Assembly: GCF_019285515.1 (NCBI RefSeq)
Contig: NZ_CP079095.1
Coordinates: 496,001-560,000, forward strand
Length of the DNA stretch: 64,000 nt
Source: Methylococcus sp. Mc7
GTDB lineage: Bacteria > Pseudomonadota > Gammaproteobacteria > Methylococcales > Methylococcaceae
Direction of reading: 5' to 3'
In this document: piece by piece, positions 55,362-64,000 of the stretch
Layout of the letters: every line of letters begins with the position of its first letter
How positions within the stretch are numbered: position 1 is the stretch's first letter
Program-made: the position numbers and the translations under genes
Notes under the pieces: model-generated
What the model was told of the DNA's origin: nothing
What the model saw: only the letters and a program-made list of their open reading frames with translations
Databases searched by the model: none

Positions 55362-56270
55362 TCAAGACACTAGGCCGCTGACGTCTATCCCTCGCCCCGC
55401 CGGAAGGCAACGGATATCCCAGCGCGCCACCGCCCAGTCCAGAATCTCTGCAGGCTGCGCGCCGAGCAAGCCCGGCTCCGGCGTGAACCCCAGCAGTGCC
55501 AGCAAAGTCCATAGGTTCTCCGACGGCGCATCCGCGTCCACCGGGCGGGCACCCGCCTGCTTGCTCAATTTGATGCCGCCGCGGTCGGTCAGCACGGGAA
55601 TGTGGCAGTAGTCCGGCCGCGGCAGGCCGAGGCATTCCTGCAACAGTATCTGGCGCGGGGTGGAGTCGAGCAGATCGCCCCCCCTCAGCACCTCGGTCAC
55701 TCTCTGCTCCGCGTCGTCGATGACGGTGGCGAGATGATAGGCGGGGAGACCATCGCGCCGGCGGACGACGAAGTCGCCCACTTCACTGCCCAGGTCCTGT
55801 TCGATCCGACCCTGGAGGCGGTCATCGAAACCGATGACCGCATCGTCCACCCTGAGCCGCAGAGCATGTTCGCCAGACGGCGGACTCGGATAGCGAGCCC
55901 GGCAGCGTCCGGAATAGACCTGGCCGGAAACGGCGAGTTCGCGGCGCGGACAGGTGCACGGAAACGCCCGGCCGCCGGCCGCGAGCCGCTCCAGCGCCGC
56001 GCGGTAGATTTCGTCCCGACGACTTTGGAACAGGACGGCTTCGTCCCACCACAGCCCATGCGTCTCCAGGGTGCGGAGGATGCTGTCGGCATGGACCGGC
56101 CGGCAGCGCAGCCGGTCGGCGTCGTCGATGCGGACCAACCAGACACCGCCCCGTTGGCGAGCCTCGCAGAAGCCGACCAGCGCGGTACAGAGCGAACCCA
56201 GATGGAGGGGACCGGTGGGCGAGGGGGCGAAACGCCCCCTGTAGGGAACGGACGGAAAGCGGGAATTCAA
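55362..56270 (-). CDS. gluQ: Glutamyl-Q tRNA(Asp) synthetase
   Basis: A 302-residue shortened GluRS-like enzyme without anticodon-binding domain. The HIGH-type PSPTGPLHLGSL (about residues 16-27), KLSK (IKLSKQAG) and a zinc cluster (CTCPRREL, YSGRCR) are present. It attaches Glu to queuosine in tRNA-Asp. Interestingly a tRNA-Asp GTC gene lies in this window. It follows dksA by 18 bp on the same strand, a conserved pair. Confidence 0.93.
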   Translation of the reverse strand: MNSRFPSVPYRGRFAPSPTGPLHLGSLCTALVGFCEARQRGGVWLVRIDDADRLRCRPVHADSILRTLETHGLWWDEAVLFQSRRDEIYRAALERLAAGGRAFPCTCPRRELAVSGQVYSGRCRARYPSPPSGEHALRLRVDDAVIGFDDRLQGRIEQDLGSEVGDFVVRRRDGLPAYHLATVIDDAEQRVTEVLRGGDLLDSTPRQILLQECLGLPRPDYCHIPVLTDRGGIKLSKQAGARPVDADAPSENLWTLLALLGFTPEPGLLGAQPAEILDWAVARWDIRCLPAGRGIDVSGLVS

Positions 56271-56288
56271 GCCGGCGCGGATGGACCG

Positions 56289-56720
56289 TCAGCCGAGCTG
56301 GCGCTCGCGGATTTCATCCAGGGTCTTGCAGTCGATGCACTGGGTGGCCGTCGGGCGCGCCTCCAGCCGGCGCAGGCCGATTTCCACGCCGCAGGTCTCG
56401 CAGTAACCGTATTCGCCGCGCTCGAGGTTTTCCAGGGCTTCTTCGATCTTCTTGATCAGCTTTCTTTCGCGATCCCGGGTGCGCAGCTCGAGGCTGAATT
56501 CGGATTCCTGGGTGGCGCGGTCGTTCGGGTCGGGGAAGTTGGCCGCTTCATCCTTCATGTGGTGGACGGTGCGGTCGACCTCTGCCATGAGTTCGGACTT
56601 CCAGTTCTGGAGTATCCGGCGAAAGTGAGCGACCTGCCCCGGGCTCATGTACTCCTCGCCCTCGGCGGGCTCGTAAGGAGCAAAACTGAACGGGGTTTCT
56701 GGGGCTTTGACGTTCGACAT
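56289..56720 (-). CDS. dksA: RNA polymerase-binding transcription factor DksA
   Basis: A 143-residue DksA. The coiled-coil tip has DPNDRATQE with the two Asp needed to act in the RNA polymerase secondary channel. The C4 zinc finger is CETCGVEIGLRRLEARPTAT followed by QCIDC. It works with ppGpp in the stringent response to repress rRNA and activate amino-acid genes. Heads the dksA-gluQ operon. The 155-bp region upstream holds no gene that I can support. Confidence 0.95.
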   Translation of the reverse strand: MSNVKAPETPFSFAPYEPAEGEEYMSPGQVAHFRRILQNWKSELMAEVDRTVHHMKDEAANFPDPNDRATQESEFSLELRTRDRERKLIKKIEEALENLERGEYGYCETCGVEIGLRRLEARPTATQCIDCKTLDEIRERQLG

Positions 56721-56875
56721 CCACTAGCTCCTTGGCCGTATCGGATTAAATCGGCAATAGATAACAGAATGCGCCCGCTCAGGCAAGAATTCCTCGAGCG
56801 GACGTAAACTTCGCATATTGGGGGGAAAAACGGGGAATCGGAGGGACGCGCCGCGGCCCTCCGGAACGCGGACGG

Positions 56876-57511
56876 TCAGGGTGAAACGACGGTCGCCTTC
56901 TCGATCACGATGGCCTTCTGCGGGACGTCGGTCGGGAACGGCCCGCCGGCGCCGGTCGGCACCTTCGCCATTTCGTCGACCACTTCCATGCCCTTCACGA
57001 CCTCGCCGAACACGGCGTAGCCCCAGCCCTGCGGGGTCGGGCTCTTGTAATTGAGGAAGCTGTTGTCGACATAGTTGATGAAGAACTGTGCCGTGGCCGA
57101 GTTGGGGTCCGGCGTGCGGGCCATGGCGATGGTTCCGCGCTTGTTGACGAGCCCATTGTCGGCCTCGTTCTTGATCGGCGCATGGGTGCTCTTCTGCTTG
57201 TAATCCTGGGTGAAGCCGCCGCCCTGGGCCATGAAGCCGGGAATCACACGGTGAAAGATGGTGCCGTCGTAGAAACCTTCCTTGACGTAGCTCAGGAAGT
57301 TCGCGGTGCTGACGGGCGCTTTTTCGGCGTCGAGGCGAATCACGATATCGCCCAGGTTGGTGTGGAGCTGCACTCGGGTCTGAGTCTGGGTCGGCGGAGC
57401 GGTCATCTTCTTGGCTTTTCCGGTTTCTTTGGCGATGGAAGTGAGGGGAACGAAGGCGGTAAACAATGCGGTTGCGAAAACGAGGCGGCGCATGGGATGT
57501 CTGTTGAGCAT
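56876..57511 (-). CDS. Cyclophilin-type peptidyl-prolyl isomerase, exported
   Basis: A 211-residue protein from ATG 57511 (or 205 residues from ATG 57493). A signal peptide ([20 protein letters not shown]) is followed by a cyclophilin domain ([54 protein letters not shown]). Active-site Arg, Phe and Gln are present. It is thus a periplasmic PpiA-type isomerase. A Lys- and Thr-rich linker joins signal and domain. It follows the DAB-like operon by 92 bp on the same strand but is probably separate from it. Confidence 0.9.
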   Translation of the reverse strand: MLNRHPMRRLVFATALFTAFVPLTSIAKETGKAKKMTAPPTQTQTRVQLHTNLGDIVIRLDAEKAPVSTANFLSYVKEGFYDGTIFHRVIPGFMAQGGGFTQDYKQKSTHAPIKNEADNGLVNKRGTIAMARTPDPNSATAQFFINYVDNSFLNYKSPTPQGWGYAVFGEVVKGMEVVDEMAKVPTGAGGPFPTDVPQKAIVIEKATVVSP

Positions 57512-57603
57512 CGGGATACCTGCACGAAAGGGTCGATCGAATTGCGGGCGGTATTGTATCGGCAAATGCGTCCGGGCTCGACCTTGCGGCGCGGGTTTTG
57601 AAT

Positions 57604-59139
57604 TCATTCCGCAACGGCCACCGAGGTCGGCCCCTCCGGCAGGGATTCGTGGACCCGGGCCAGCAGGGCGCTGACGGCGCCGTCGCTGAGATCGAGCGCG
57701 AGCCGCGGAAACAGGCCCAGAACGACGACCCAAAGCACCAGCGCACCGGCGACCAGGAGTTCGCGCGGCCGCAGGTCGAGTTCGCCGGGCGCCGTGCCCA
57801 GCTTGTCCGGCCCGAGGAAGGCGCGCCGGAAGTATCGGAGCACGTAGGCCGCGGCGACGATGCCGGCGAACAGGGCCGCGAGTCCCAGCCCCGTGTGTTG
57901 CCGGAGCAGCCCGATCAGGATCAGGTGCTCGGCGGCGAAGCCGCTGGTGCCGGGTACGCCGAGGCTGGCCAGCCCCAGGACGAAGAACAACGCGCCGAGC
58001 AGCGGCATCGGCTTCGCCAGGCCGCCCAGCTGGTCGATTTCCGTCGAGCCGGTCCGGTGCTGGATGAATCCGGCGACCATGAACAGCCCGCCCGCCACGA
58101 TGCTGAAATTGGCGAGCTGGAACAGCGCGCCCTGCAGGGCCTGGAAGTTCAGAGCCGCGATGCCGGCGACGACCAGGCCGACATGGCTGATGCTGGAAAA
58201 TGCCAGCAGCCGGCGCAGGTTGGTCTGGCGCATCGCCACGATGGCGCCGTAGGCGGCGGTGAGGATGCCGACCCCTGCCATCAGCCCGCGGTATTCCAGC
58301 GCGGCCTGCGGGCTCAAGGGCACGGCGAAACGCACGATGCCGAAGGCGCCGAGCTTCAGTCCGGCCAGCCAGGCGGTGAGCCCCGCCGGGCCCTCCATGG
58401 CAAGGGTCGGCAGCCAGCCGTGGAAAGGAAACAGCGGCGCCTTGACGGCGAAGCCCAGCACCAGCAGAAGGAAGACCGCTGTCGCCAGGCCGCCGCCGAG
58501 CGGGGTATCCAGCAGCGCCAGATAATCGAAGCTCAGGCCGGCAGGCGCCGGAACGCCGAGGAAGCGGGCATGATTCAGGGCCAGCAGCAGAATGGCGAAC
58601 AGCAGGGAGATGCCGCCCGCGAGCATGAACAAGGCGTATTTGACGGCGGCGTAGCGGCGCTGTGGACCGATGCCGGAAAAACCGGCCAGAACGTAGACCG
58701 GAACGATCGTCAGCTCCCAGAAAAGGAAAAACAGCATCAGGTCGGTGGCGCAGAATACGCCGATGGTCGCCCCTCCCAACGCCAGGATCATGCCGTAGTA
58801 CAGCCGCACCCGGTTTTGCACCACCGTCCAGGAGGCCACGATCACGGCGAGGTTGAGGACGGCGCCGAGGAACGGGAACAGCACCGAGACGCCGTCCACA
58901 CCGAGCTGGTAATGCGCGTTGAGCGAAGGAATCCAGGCATGGCGCTCGACGAACTGCAGGCCGGGGTCGACCGGATCGAACCCCCACAGCAGCATCGCGG
59001 CCAGCAGCAGCTCCAGCACAGCGGCCGCCAGGGCCAGCATCCGGCCGGTCTCCGGTTTCGGCACGAAGACCATCGAAAGACCCGCCGCGAACGGCAAGCC
59101 GATCAGCAGACTGAGGATCGGCAAGGCATCGGGAATCAT
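57604..59139 (-). CDS. NuoM-like proton-translocating subunit of the DAB-type operon (1)
   Basis: A 511-residue membrane protein with about fourteen helices, starting at ATG 59139. [40 protein letters not shown] with the conserved Glu, and [16 protein letters not shown] with Lys in the following helix are the features of complex I antiporter-like subunits. It is the last of four genes on one strand after dabA. No other complex I genes are in view, so it is more likely part of a bicarbonate or cation transporter than of NADH dehydrogenase. Confidence 0.82.
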   Translation of the reverse strand: MIPDALPILSLLIGLPFAAGLSMVFVPKPETGRMLALAAAVLELLLAAMLLWGFDPVDPGLQFVERHAWIPSLNAHYQLGVDGVSVLFPFLGAVLNLAVIVASWTVVQNRVRLYYGMILALGGATIGVFCATDLMLFFLFWELTIVPVYVLAGFSGIGPQRRYAAVKYALFMLAGGISLLFAILLLALNHARFLGVPAPAGLSFDYLALLDTPLGGGLATAVFLLLVLGFAVKAPLFPFHGWLPTLAMEGPAGLTAWLAGLKLGAFGIVRFAVPLSPQAALEYRGLMAGVGILTAAYGAIVAMRQTNLRRLLAFSSISHVGLVVAGIAALNFQALQGALFQLANFSIVAGGLFMVAGFIQHRTGSTEIDQLGGLAKPMPLLGALFFVLGLASLGVPGTSGFAAEHLILIGLLRQHTGLGLAALFAGIVAAAYVLRYFRRAFLGPDKLGTAPGELDLRPRELLVAGALVLWVVVLGLFPRLALDLSDGAVSALLARVHESLPEGPTSVAVAE

Positions 59140-59158
59140 GGCGTCGTCAACGCTCAGG

Positions 59159-60709
59159 TCAGGAGGGGTGGGCGGACAGCCGCGAAGCGGCAGGAAGCGC
59201 CACGGACGGCGGGGTGTGTACCTGCGCCAGCCGGAGCAGCGCCTGGTGGGCGAGATGGATCCACGGGGCGGTGTAGAACCCGACTCCCAGCAACACCAGG
59301 CACAGCAAGGCAATCAGCGTGTGTTCCCGCCAGCCGGGCCGCGGCCATCCGGGATAGGGCCGGTGCGAGCGGCGATGAGCCAGAAAGATGCGCTGGAACG
59401 CCCACAGCAAAAAGCCGGCGGCCAGCACGTTGCCGACGGCGACCGCGATCGCCGCACCCAGGCCGCGGTTCTCGATCAGCCCCTCCAGCAGCAGATGGGC
59501 GGCGTCGAAGCCGGGCGTGCCCGGCATGGCGATGGTGCTCAAGGCGGCGACCAGGAACAGCATGCCCGGCCCCGGCAAGGATTCGAACAGCCCCCCCAGG
59601 CGCGGCAACAGCAGCGTCCCGGTGCGGCGCCGGAGCATGCCGGCCAGGAAGAACAGCCCCGCACCCGCCGCGCCGAAGTTGAAGGCCAGCAGCAGCGTAC
59701 CGCTTAAGCCTTCGAGGTTCGGGGCGAAGACGCCGGCCACCAACATTCCCGTCTGGCTGACCGTGGCGAAAGCCATCAGGCGGCGGAAATCGAGCTGCAT
59801 CAGCGCGAGCGCCGCACCGTAGAACATGCCGGCCAGCGCCAGGCCCAGCGTCCACGCGCCCCATTCGTGGACCGCGTTGGGCAGCAGCGGCAGAACGAAG
59901 CGCAGCAGGCCGTAGATGCCTATTTTCATGCCTATCAGAAGGGCCAAGGCGGTGGCCGGCAGGCCCTGCGCCGCGACGATGGGCAGCCAGCCGTGCAGCG
60001 GGAACTGCGCCAGACGCACCGAGAATCCGTAGAAGAGCAGCAGGAAAACCAGGGATTCGAGCGTACCCGTAGGCGGGGCCTCCAGCAGCGCCGCCAGATC
60101 GAAAGACCAGACTCCGGTGGCACGCGCATGTCCCAGCCCCAACAGGAAGACGCCTCCGCCCAGCATCGCCAGCCCTGAGCCGGCGAAGCGCAGATAGACG
60201 CGCAACCCCGTCCTGTCTTCGTCTCCGCCCCAGCGCCTCAAGATGAGGGTGACCGGCCAAAGTTCCAGACCGGCGGCAACCCAGAACTGGGCCAGATCCA
60301 GGGCGAGCAGCATACCCATCGCCGTGGCCTCGCAGGCCAGGACGGTCGCCACGTACAGGCCTGCCGGCGCCTCTCGCCCGATCTCGCGGAACAAGAGGGC
60401 CAGCACCGTCAGCAAAGCGGTCAACAGCACGAACCCTAAGCTGATGCCGTCGACGCCGAGGTGGTAATTCAGGACGGACAGGAACACCGTGTGTTCGGTG
60501 AACTGGAAATCGGCGGACCCGGCGTCGAACCGGGCCAGCAGGAATAGGGCCACCCCCAGCTCTGCGAGGCTGCCGGCAAAGCCGATCGTCCAGGCCAGGC
60601 CCCTCTTTTCCGCCCGCAGCGCAGCCAGCATGAACACCAGCGGCAGACCGATCAGCGTGCTCAGCACCGGGAAGCCGGTGACTTCGGACCAGGGTATCTC
60701 TCCCATCAT
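59159..60709 (-). CDS. NuoM-like proton-translocating subunit of the DAB-type operon (2)
   Basis: A 516-residue membrane protein related to the previous one but clearly a different member. It has YHLGVDGISLGFVLLTALLT, VAAGLELWPVTLILRRWGG with the conserved Glu, and FPLHGWLPIVAAQGLPATAL followed by Lys in GMKIGIYG. The region after that is more divergent (IAMPGTPGFDAAHLLLEG). It follows the NuoL-like gene by 10 bp and precedes the first NuoM-like gene by 19 bp, so the genes form one transcript. Confidence 0.8.
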   Translation of the reverse strand: MMGEIPWSEVTGFPVLSTLIGLPLVFMLAALRAEKRGLAWTIGFAGSLAELGVALFLLARFDAGSADFQFTEHTVFLSVLNYHLGVDGISLGFVLLTALLTVLALLFREIGREAPAGLYVATVLACEATAMGMLLALDLAQFWVAAGLELWPVTLILRRWGGDEDRTGLRVYLRFAGSGLAMLGGGVFLLGLGHARATGVWSFDLAALLEAPPTGTLESLVFLLLFYGFSVRLAQFPLHGWLPIVAAQGLPATALALLIGMKIGIYGLLRFVLPLLPNAVHEWGAWTLGLALAGMFYGAALALMQLDFRRLMAFATVSQTGMLVAGVFAPNLEGLSGTLLLAFNFGAAGAGLFFLAGMLRRRTGTLLLPRLGGLFESLPGPGMLFLVAALSTIAMPGTPGFDAAHLLLEGLIENRGLGAAIAVAVGNVLAAGFLLWAFQRIFLAHRRSHRPYPGWPRPGWREHTLIALLCLVLLGVGFYTAPWIHLAHQALLRLAQVHTPPSVALPAASRLSAHPS

Positions 60710-60719
60710 GGAATCCCCT

Positions 60720-62285
60720 TCATCCGACCGCGAACAGCGAAACCAGCAGCACCAGGCACACGTAGCGCGGCTGGGCGAGCAGGGCTTCGAGCCGCTGCAG
60801 GGAGCGCCCGAGACGCCGTCCCGCCCGCCACAGGTCGAGACCTACACCTTGCAGGACCAGGCGATTCTCGAACCAGTGCAGGGCGCCGGCGGTCCGTGCC
60901 ACGATCCAGCCCGGAAGGCCGCCGATCCCCTGCCCCGCCTCGGCGCCCAGCGGCACCCCGATGCGCCGCTCCTCCCAGTTGGCCAGCGCGGCAAGCGCCT
61001 GGACCGCGGGAGCCGGGGCGTCGACGAGACGATCCAGCACTTGGCGGTCGAAGGCGTCGAAGTCGTCCGCCAGACGCTGCACCGGCAGGACGCAGGCGCG
61101 GTCCACCGCGGCCTCCAACCAGAACCGGTTCAGCGAGGCGGCGTAGCCCCGGCGGCTGTTGGCGAGCCAGGACGGCAAGGACCTGGGCGGCTGACCGGAT
61201 ATCGCGTGCATCAGCGCCGGCGCGGTGAGGAACTGGTAGCCCCGGACGACGGCGTGGGCGAACAGATGCCAGGTCGCAAGCTGCCAGAATCCCAAGCCGC
61301 AGGCCAGGAACATCAGTCCCACCTGGGCCAGGGTCGAAAACACCAGGGCGGACTTGACGTCGGTCTGGCTGAGGCCGCAGAAATAGCCGTAGAGCGCGGT
61401 CGAGAGGCCTGCCGCCGCCATCAGCGCCGAAGCTGCTTCCGCATGGACGAACAGGGGTTCGAGCCGCAGCACCAGGTAGACGCCGGCATGGATCATCAGC
61501 GCCCCATAGAAAATCGCGCTCGACGGCGTCGGTCCCTCCATGGCGCGCGACAGCCAGGGCGAGAACGGCACCTGGGCGGACTTGGCGAAGGCCGCGACCA
61601 GGAAGCTGGCGGCGATGAGGTTCTGCTTTTCCGGCGCGAGCTGCGCCAGGCCGGCCAGCAGCTTCGGCCATTCGAGCTGGCCGGTCCAGGCGAAGCTCAG
61701 GGCGATCGCCAGCACGAAACCGGCGTCGCCCACGCGGTTGGTGACGAAAGCGCGGGTGGCGTTGCCAGCCGCGACCGGACGGTCGTAGCCGTAAGCGATC
61801 AAGAGGTAGGAGCAGACCCCGGCCAGTTCCCAGCCGAAAAACGTCAGCACCGGATTCCCGGCCAGCACGAGGAGCTGCATCGCTCCGGCGAACAGGCACA
61901 GCACCAGGAAAAACCGGTGGAATCCGCGCTCGCGGTGCATGTAGTTGACGGAAAAGCGCGCGACCAGGCAGGCCATGAGGGCGACCAGCACGGACAAACC
62001 CAGGCTCAGGTGGTCGAGCTGGAAGCTGAGGAGCACGCGGTAATCCGCGCTGGCCAGCCAGGTGCCCAGCACCGTTCTGGCATCGAGCGTACCGGCCGAT
62101 CCCAGCATCAGCAACAGCAAAGCCAGCAGTCCGGATGTCCCCAGCGCCGCCCCCGCGAGCCGGGCGCTCGCCCGTTCGCAGGATTCGCCCTCGATGCGCC
62201 CGAACGCGATGCCCGCGGCGATGCCGAACGCGGCTGCGGCGGGCAGGAGCGGAACCAGAACGGCGGCTTTTTCGAGATAGGCCAT
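60720..62285 (-). CDS. dabB: DabB-type (NuoL-like) subunit
   Basis: A 521-residue member of the proton-conducting membrane transporter family. FQLDHLSLGLSVLVALMACL, NPVLTFFGWELAGVCSYLLI, FVTNRVGDAGFVLAI, VPFSPWLSRAMEGPTPSSAI and SALVFSTLAQVGLMFLACGL are NuoL/NdhF-type signatures. It lies 9 bp downstream of dabA, which is the arrangement of DabAB, where the membrane subunit is thought to couple cation flow to CO2 hydration by DabA. Confidence 0.87.
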   Translation of the reverse strand: MAYLEKAAVLVPLLPAAAAFGIAAGIAFGRIEGESCERASARLAGAALGTSGLLALLLLMLGSAGTLDARTVLGTWLASADYRVLLSFQLDHLSLGLSVLVALMACLVARFSVNYMHRERGFHRFFLVLCLFAGAMQLLVLAGNPVLTFFGWELAGVCSYLLIAYGYDRPVAAGNATRAFVTNRVGDAGFVLAIALSFAWTGQLEWPKLLAGLAQLAPEKQNLIAASFLVAAFAKSAQVPFSPWLSRAMEGPTPSSAIFYGALMIHAGVYLVLRLEPLFVHAEAASALMAAAGLSTALYGYFCGLSQTDVKSALVFSTLAQVGLMFLACGLGFWQLATWHLFAHAVVRGYQFLTAPALMHAISGQPPRSLPSWLANSRRGYAASLNRFWLEAAVDRACVLPVQRLADDFDAFDRQVLDRLVDAPAPAVQALAALANWEERRIGVPLGAEAGQGIGGLPGWIVARTAGALHWFENRLVLQGVGLDLWRAGRRLGRSLQRLEALLAQPRYVCLVLLVSLFAVG

Positions 62286-62294
62286 GGCGGGGCG

Positions 62295-64000
62295 TCAGAC
62301 GGCGATCAAGGCGGGGGGCAGCGGCCCGGCATGGCCTTCGAACCAATCGGCCGAACGGGCGCACACCGGCATTTCGGCCACCACGCCGGTCCAGGGAACG
62401 AAACCCCGCTCCGGATCGAACACCGAGATCGTACCGTCCGCCGGGTGGATCGCGGACAGCAGGATCCAGCCGTTGCCGACCAGTTCCCGGATCGGCGGCT
62501 GGCGGCGGTAAATCGCGGCCAGGACTTCCGGCGTCTGTTCCACCACGATCTGCAGCCGCATGGCTTCGTGAACCTCGACCATCTGCCGGGGCAGGCCGGT
62601 GCGCAAATCGCTGGCCGTGCCTTCCATGACGCCGAACAGCCCGGCCACGTTGTGCGGCACCTTGGAACCGCAGCCGTAGCGCTCGTTGTTCACCGTGGAA
62701 AAATAGTATTCGAGGTTGATGCCTGCCCCCACGGGACCCGCCGCGAGCAGGATGCCTTCCAGGATACGCCCTTCCGGATCGCGGGTCGGGTCGTAGGAGA
62801 TCAGGAATACCCGGCGGTCCAGGAACAGGCCACGGCTGACCGAACGCCGGCCGATCAGAGCGGCGGCGTTGGTCGCATGGCCCAGTTCCGGCCGGGCCTG
62901 GCTGAAATCCACCGAGCGCCCGGTAACATGGCGCAGCGCCCTGGCCGGCGAGGGCCGTTTGGGCGCCGAGGCGAAACGGCGGCAGCGTTCCTGCGCCGAA
63001 AACCGGCGGGCCTCGTCCAGTTGCGCCGCGAAGGCGTGCCAGCCGATGCGGTTCAAGGGCGGAATGTCCTGCGCGTCGAACCAGGTGATTTCCTCGCTGC
63101 AGGTGTTGTGCTCGGCGCCGACGAACCAAGTGTCGTCGGGAATCGGCAAGCTCCGCTGCGCCAGCTGCACCCTGACTTCGGGCCGGTTCGCCATGGCCGC
63201 GAACACCCGCGCATTGGGGCCGCCGTGGCGCCCGCTGCAGGCGCCGCAGTCGTATGCCGCGAGATGCGGATTGTTCCGGCTGACGGAGCCGTGCCCCATC
63301 AGCACGACGATGGGCGCGAAGCCCTGGGTCAGGCCGATGTTCAGCAGGAAGGCCGCCACCCGGTCCGCCTGTTCGGCGTCGGTCAGGCCCGGGCGGGGCC
63401 GCTCCGGACTGGCCGGGCCCGCATCGTCCGCCGCATTCAGCGCCAGCGTGGTCGGCACCTCGGGTAGCCAGACTTCCGCCAACCGGCGGGACAACTTCGC
63501 CGCGCAGCGCGGCAGCAGGACCCTTCCGAGCAAGCCAGCCGCGACGCCCGGGGCCAGCAGGTCGATCAGCAGGTGGGAGCTGAGCAGGTTGCGCCGGATC
63601 TCCTGGTTGAATATCCGGCCGAGAAACCGGATGACTCCCCGCCGCTGGTCGTGCAGTTGCCGGCCCGTTTCCTCGCCGGGACGCGGAATCTCGCGCACTT
63701 CGTGGGAGGGGGTGACGACGATCGGGCACAGGGCCATGGGCTCGGCATCGTCCAGCCCCTGCCAGTGCATGGGCACCCCGAAAAAACCGGCGGCGCCCAG
63801 GGTCTCGACGGCGGGATTCAGTTCTTCCAGATGGCGGCGGATGCCCTCCTCGCGGTCGTCCATGCAGAACACGATCTGCGCCTCGGGACGCTCGTCGCGG
63901 CTCGCCCAGCGTCCCCGCCCATGGTTGCCGGCCAGGGCGTTGAACAACGTTTCGCGGTAATTGCGTTCGTAGGCGCACAGCCAGAGATAGCCGCGCCTTC
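62295..64000 (-). CDS. dabA: DabA (DUF2309) inorganic-carbon uptake protein, 5' end beyond window
   Basis: About 568 C-terminal residues are visible; the frame is open to base 64000. IVFCMDDREEG provides the Cys and Asp of the beta-carbonic-anhydrase-like zinc site, and VLMGHGSVSRNN and AYDCGACSG the His and second Cys. SLPIPDDTWFVGAEHNTCSE and the C-terminal DLRTGLPRQMVEVHEAMRL are also typical. DabA is soluble and partners with the membrane subunit DabB to trap CO2 as bicarbonate. Methylococcus-type methanotrophs need CO2 for growth, which gives such a system a plausible job. Confidence 0.9.
   Translation of the reverse strand, partial: RRGYLWLCAYERNYRETLFNALAGNHGRGRWASRDERPEAQIVFCMDDREEGIRRHLEELNPAVETLGAAGFFGVPMHWQGLDDAEPMALCPIVVTPSHEVREIPRPGEETGRQLHDQRRGVIRFLGRIFNQEIRRNLLSSHLLIDLLAPGVAAGLLGRVLLPRCAAKLSRRLAEVWLPEVPTTLALNAADDAGPASPERPRPGLTDAEQADRVAAFLLNIGLTQGFAPIVVLMGHGSVSRNNPHLAAYDCGACSGRHGGPNARVFAAMANRPEVRVQLAQRSLPIPDDTWFVGAEHNTCSEEITWFDAQDIPPLNRIGWHAFAAQLDEARRFSAQERCRRFASAPKRPSPARALRHVTGRSVDFSQARPELGHATNAAALIGRRSVSRGLFLDRRVFLISYDPTRDPEGRILEGILLAAGPVGAGINLEYYFSTVNNERYGCGSKVPHNVAGLFGVMEGTASDLRTGLPRQMVEVHEAMRLQIVVEQTPEVLAAIYRRQPPIRELVGNGWILLSAIHPADGTISVFDPERGFVPWTGVVAEMPVCARSADWFEGHAGPLPPALIAV

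Noticed and set aside
60489-63467. Open frame of 992 codons on the plus strand
   Set aside because: It is antisense to dabA and the NuoL-like gene, rich in Arg, Gln, Gly and His as expected for a shadow frame.

Overview
The window is a GC-rich gammaproteobacterial chromosome segment, most likely from a methanotroph of the Methylococcus type. The clues are a cytochrome P460, a tig-clpP-clpX-lon-hupB-(tRNA-Val, tRNA-Asp)-ppiD block in the classic gammaproteobacterial order, a DabA-type inorganic-carbon operon, and dksA-gluQ. The species assignment is inference; no 16S rRNA or methane monooxygenase gene is present. Coding density is high and no gene-free stretch exceeds 300 bases (the longest, 11485-11752, holds a solitary palindromic repeat).

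Region by region. 1-8.3 kb: a DUF411 copper-type secreted protein (cut by the window edge), YjbQ, a YbaY-like lipoprotein, the yhiI-rbbA-yhhJ export system with a small Ala-rich membrane protein on the opposite strand inside it, and a HepT/MntA toxin-antitoxin pair. 8.3-14 kb: a large secreted protein with carbohydrate-binding, discoidin and (alpha/alpha)6-type domains, divergent from a Ser-rich lipoprotein and a DUF4105-like protein that probably uses a CTG start.

14-22.4 kb is the accessory island. It is a type III-like restriction-modification locus whose mod and res genes enclose a second module, an AAA ATPase plus a PD-(D/E)XK-like nuclease. The locus is heavily damaged. res has a large internal deletion, frameshifts and a lost piece of its nuclease site. 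The ATPase is cut by a 1762-bp IS1380-family element with a perfect 5-bp duplication; removing the element restores a 479-codon frame. mod changes frame in a cluster of GC-rich palindromic repeats and carries an in-frame DUF559 nuclease-like domain between two identical 31-bp direct repeats 528 bp (176 codons) apart.

22.4-41.3 kb: TrmH-type RNA methylase and RluE-type pseudouridine synthase (start codons 6 bp apart), a multi-PAS GGDEF/EAL sensor, a calcium/proton antiporter, a second-type EF-G, an AsnB-glycosyltransferase pair, oligoribonuclease, an M48 protease, RsgA, and small unrecognised proteins. 41.3-50 kb: the protein quality-control block with three tRNAs. 50-57.5 kb: CPBP protease, class II aldolase, cytochrome P460, FKBP and cyclophilin isomerases, YcgN, DUF2959, a Nudix enzyme, GluQ and DksA. 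57.6-64 kb: DabA (5' end beyond the window), a NuoL/DabB-like subunit and two additional NuoM-like subunits on one strand, suggesting an expanded DAB-type carbon-uptake complex.
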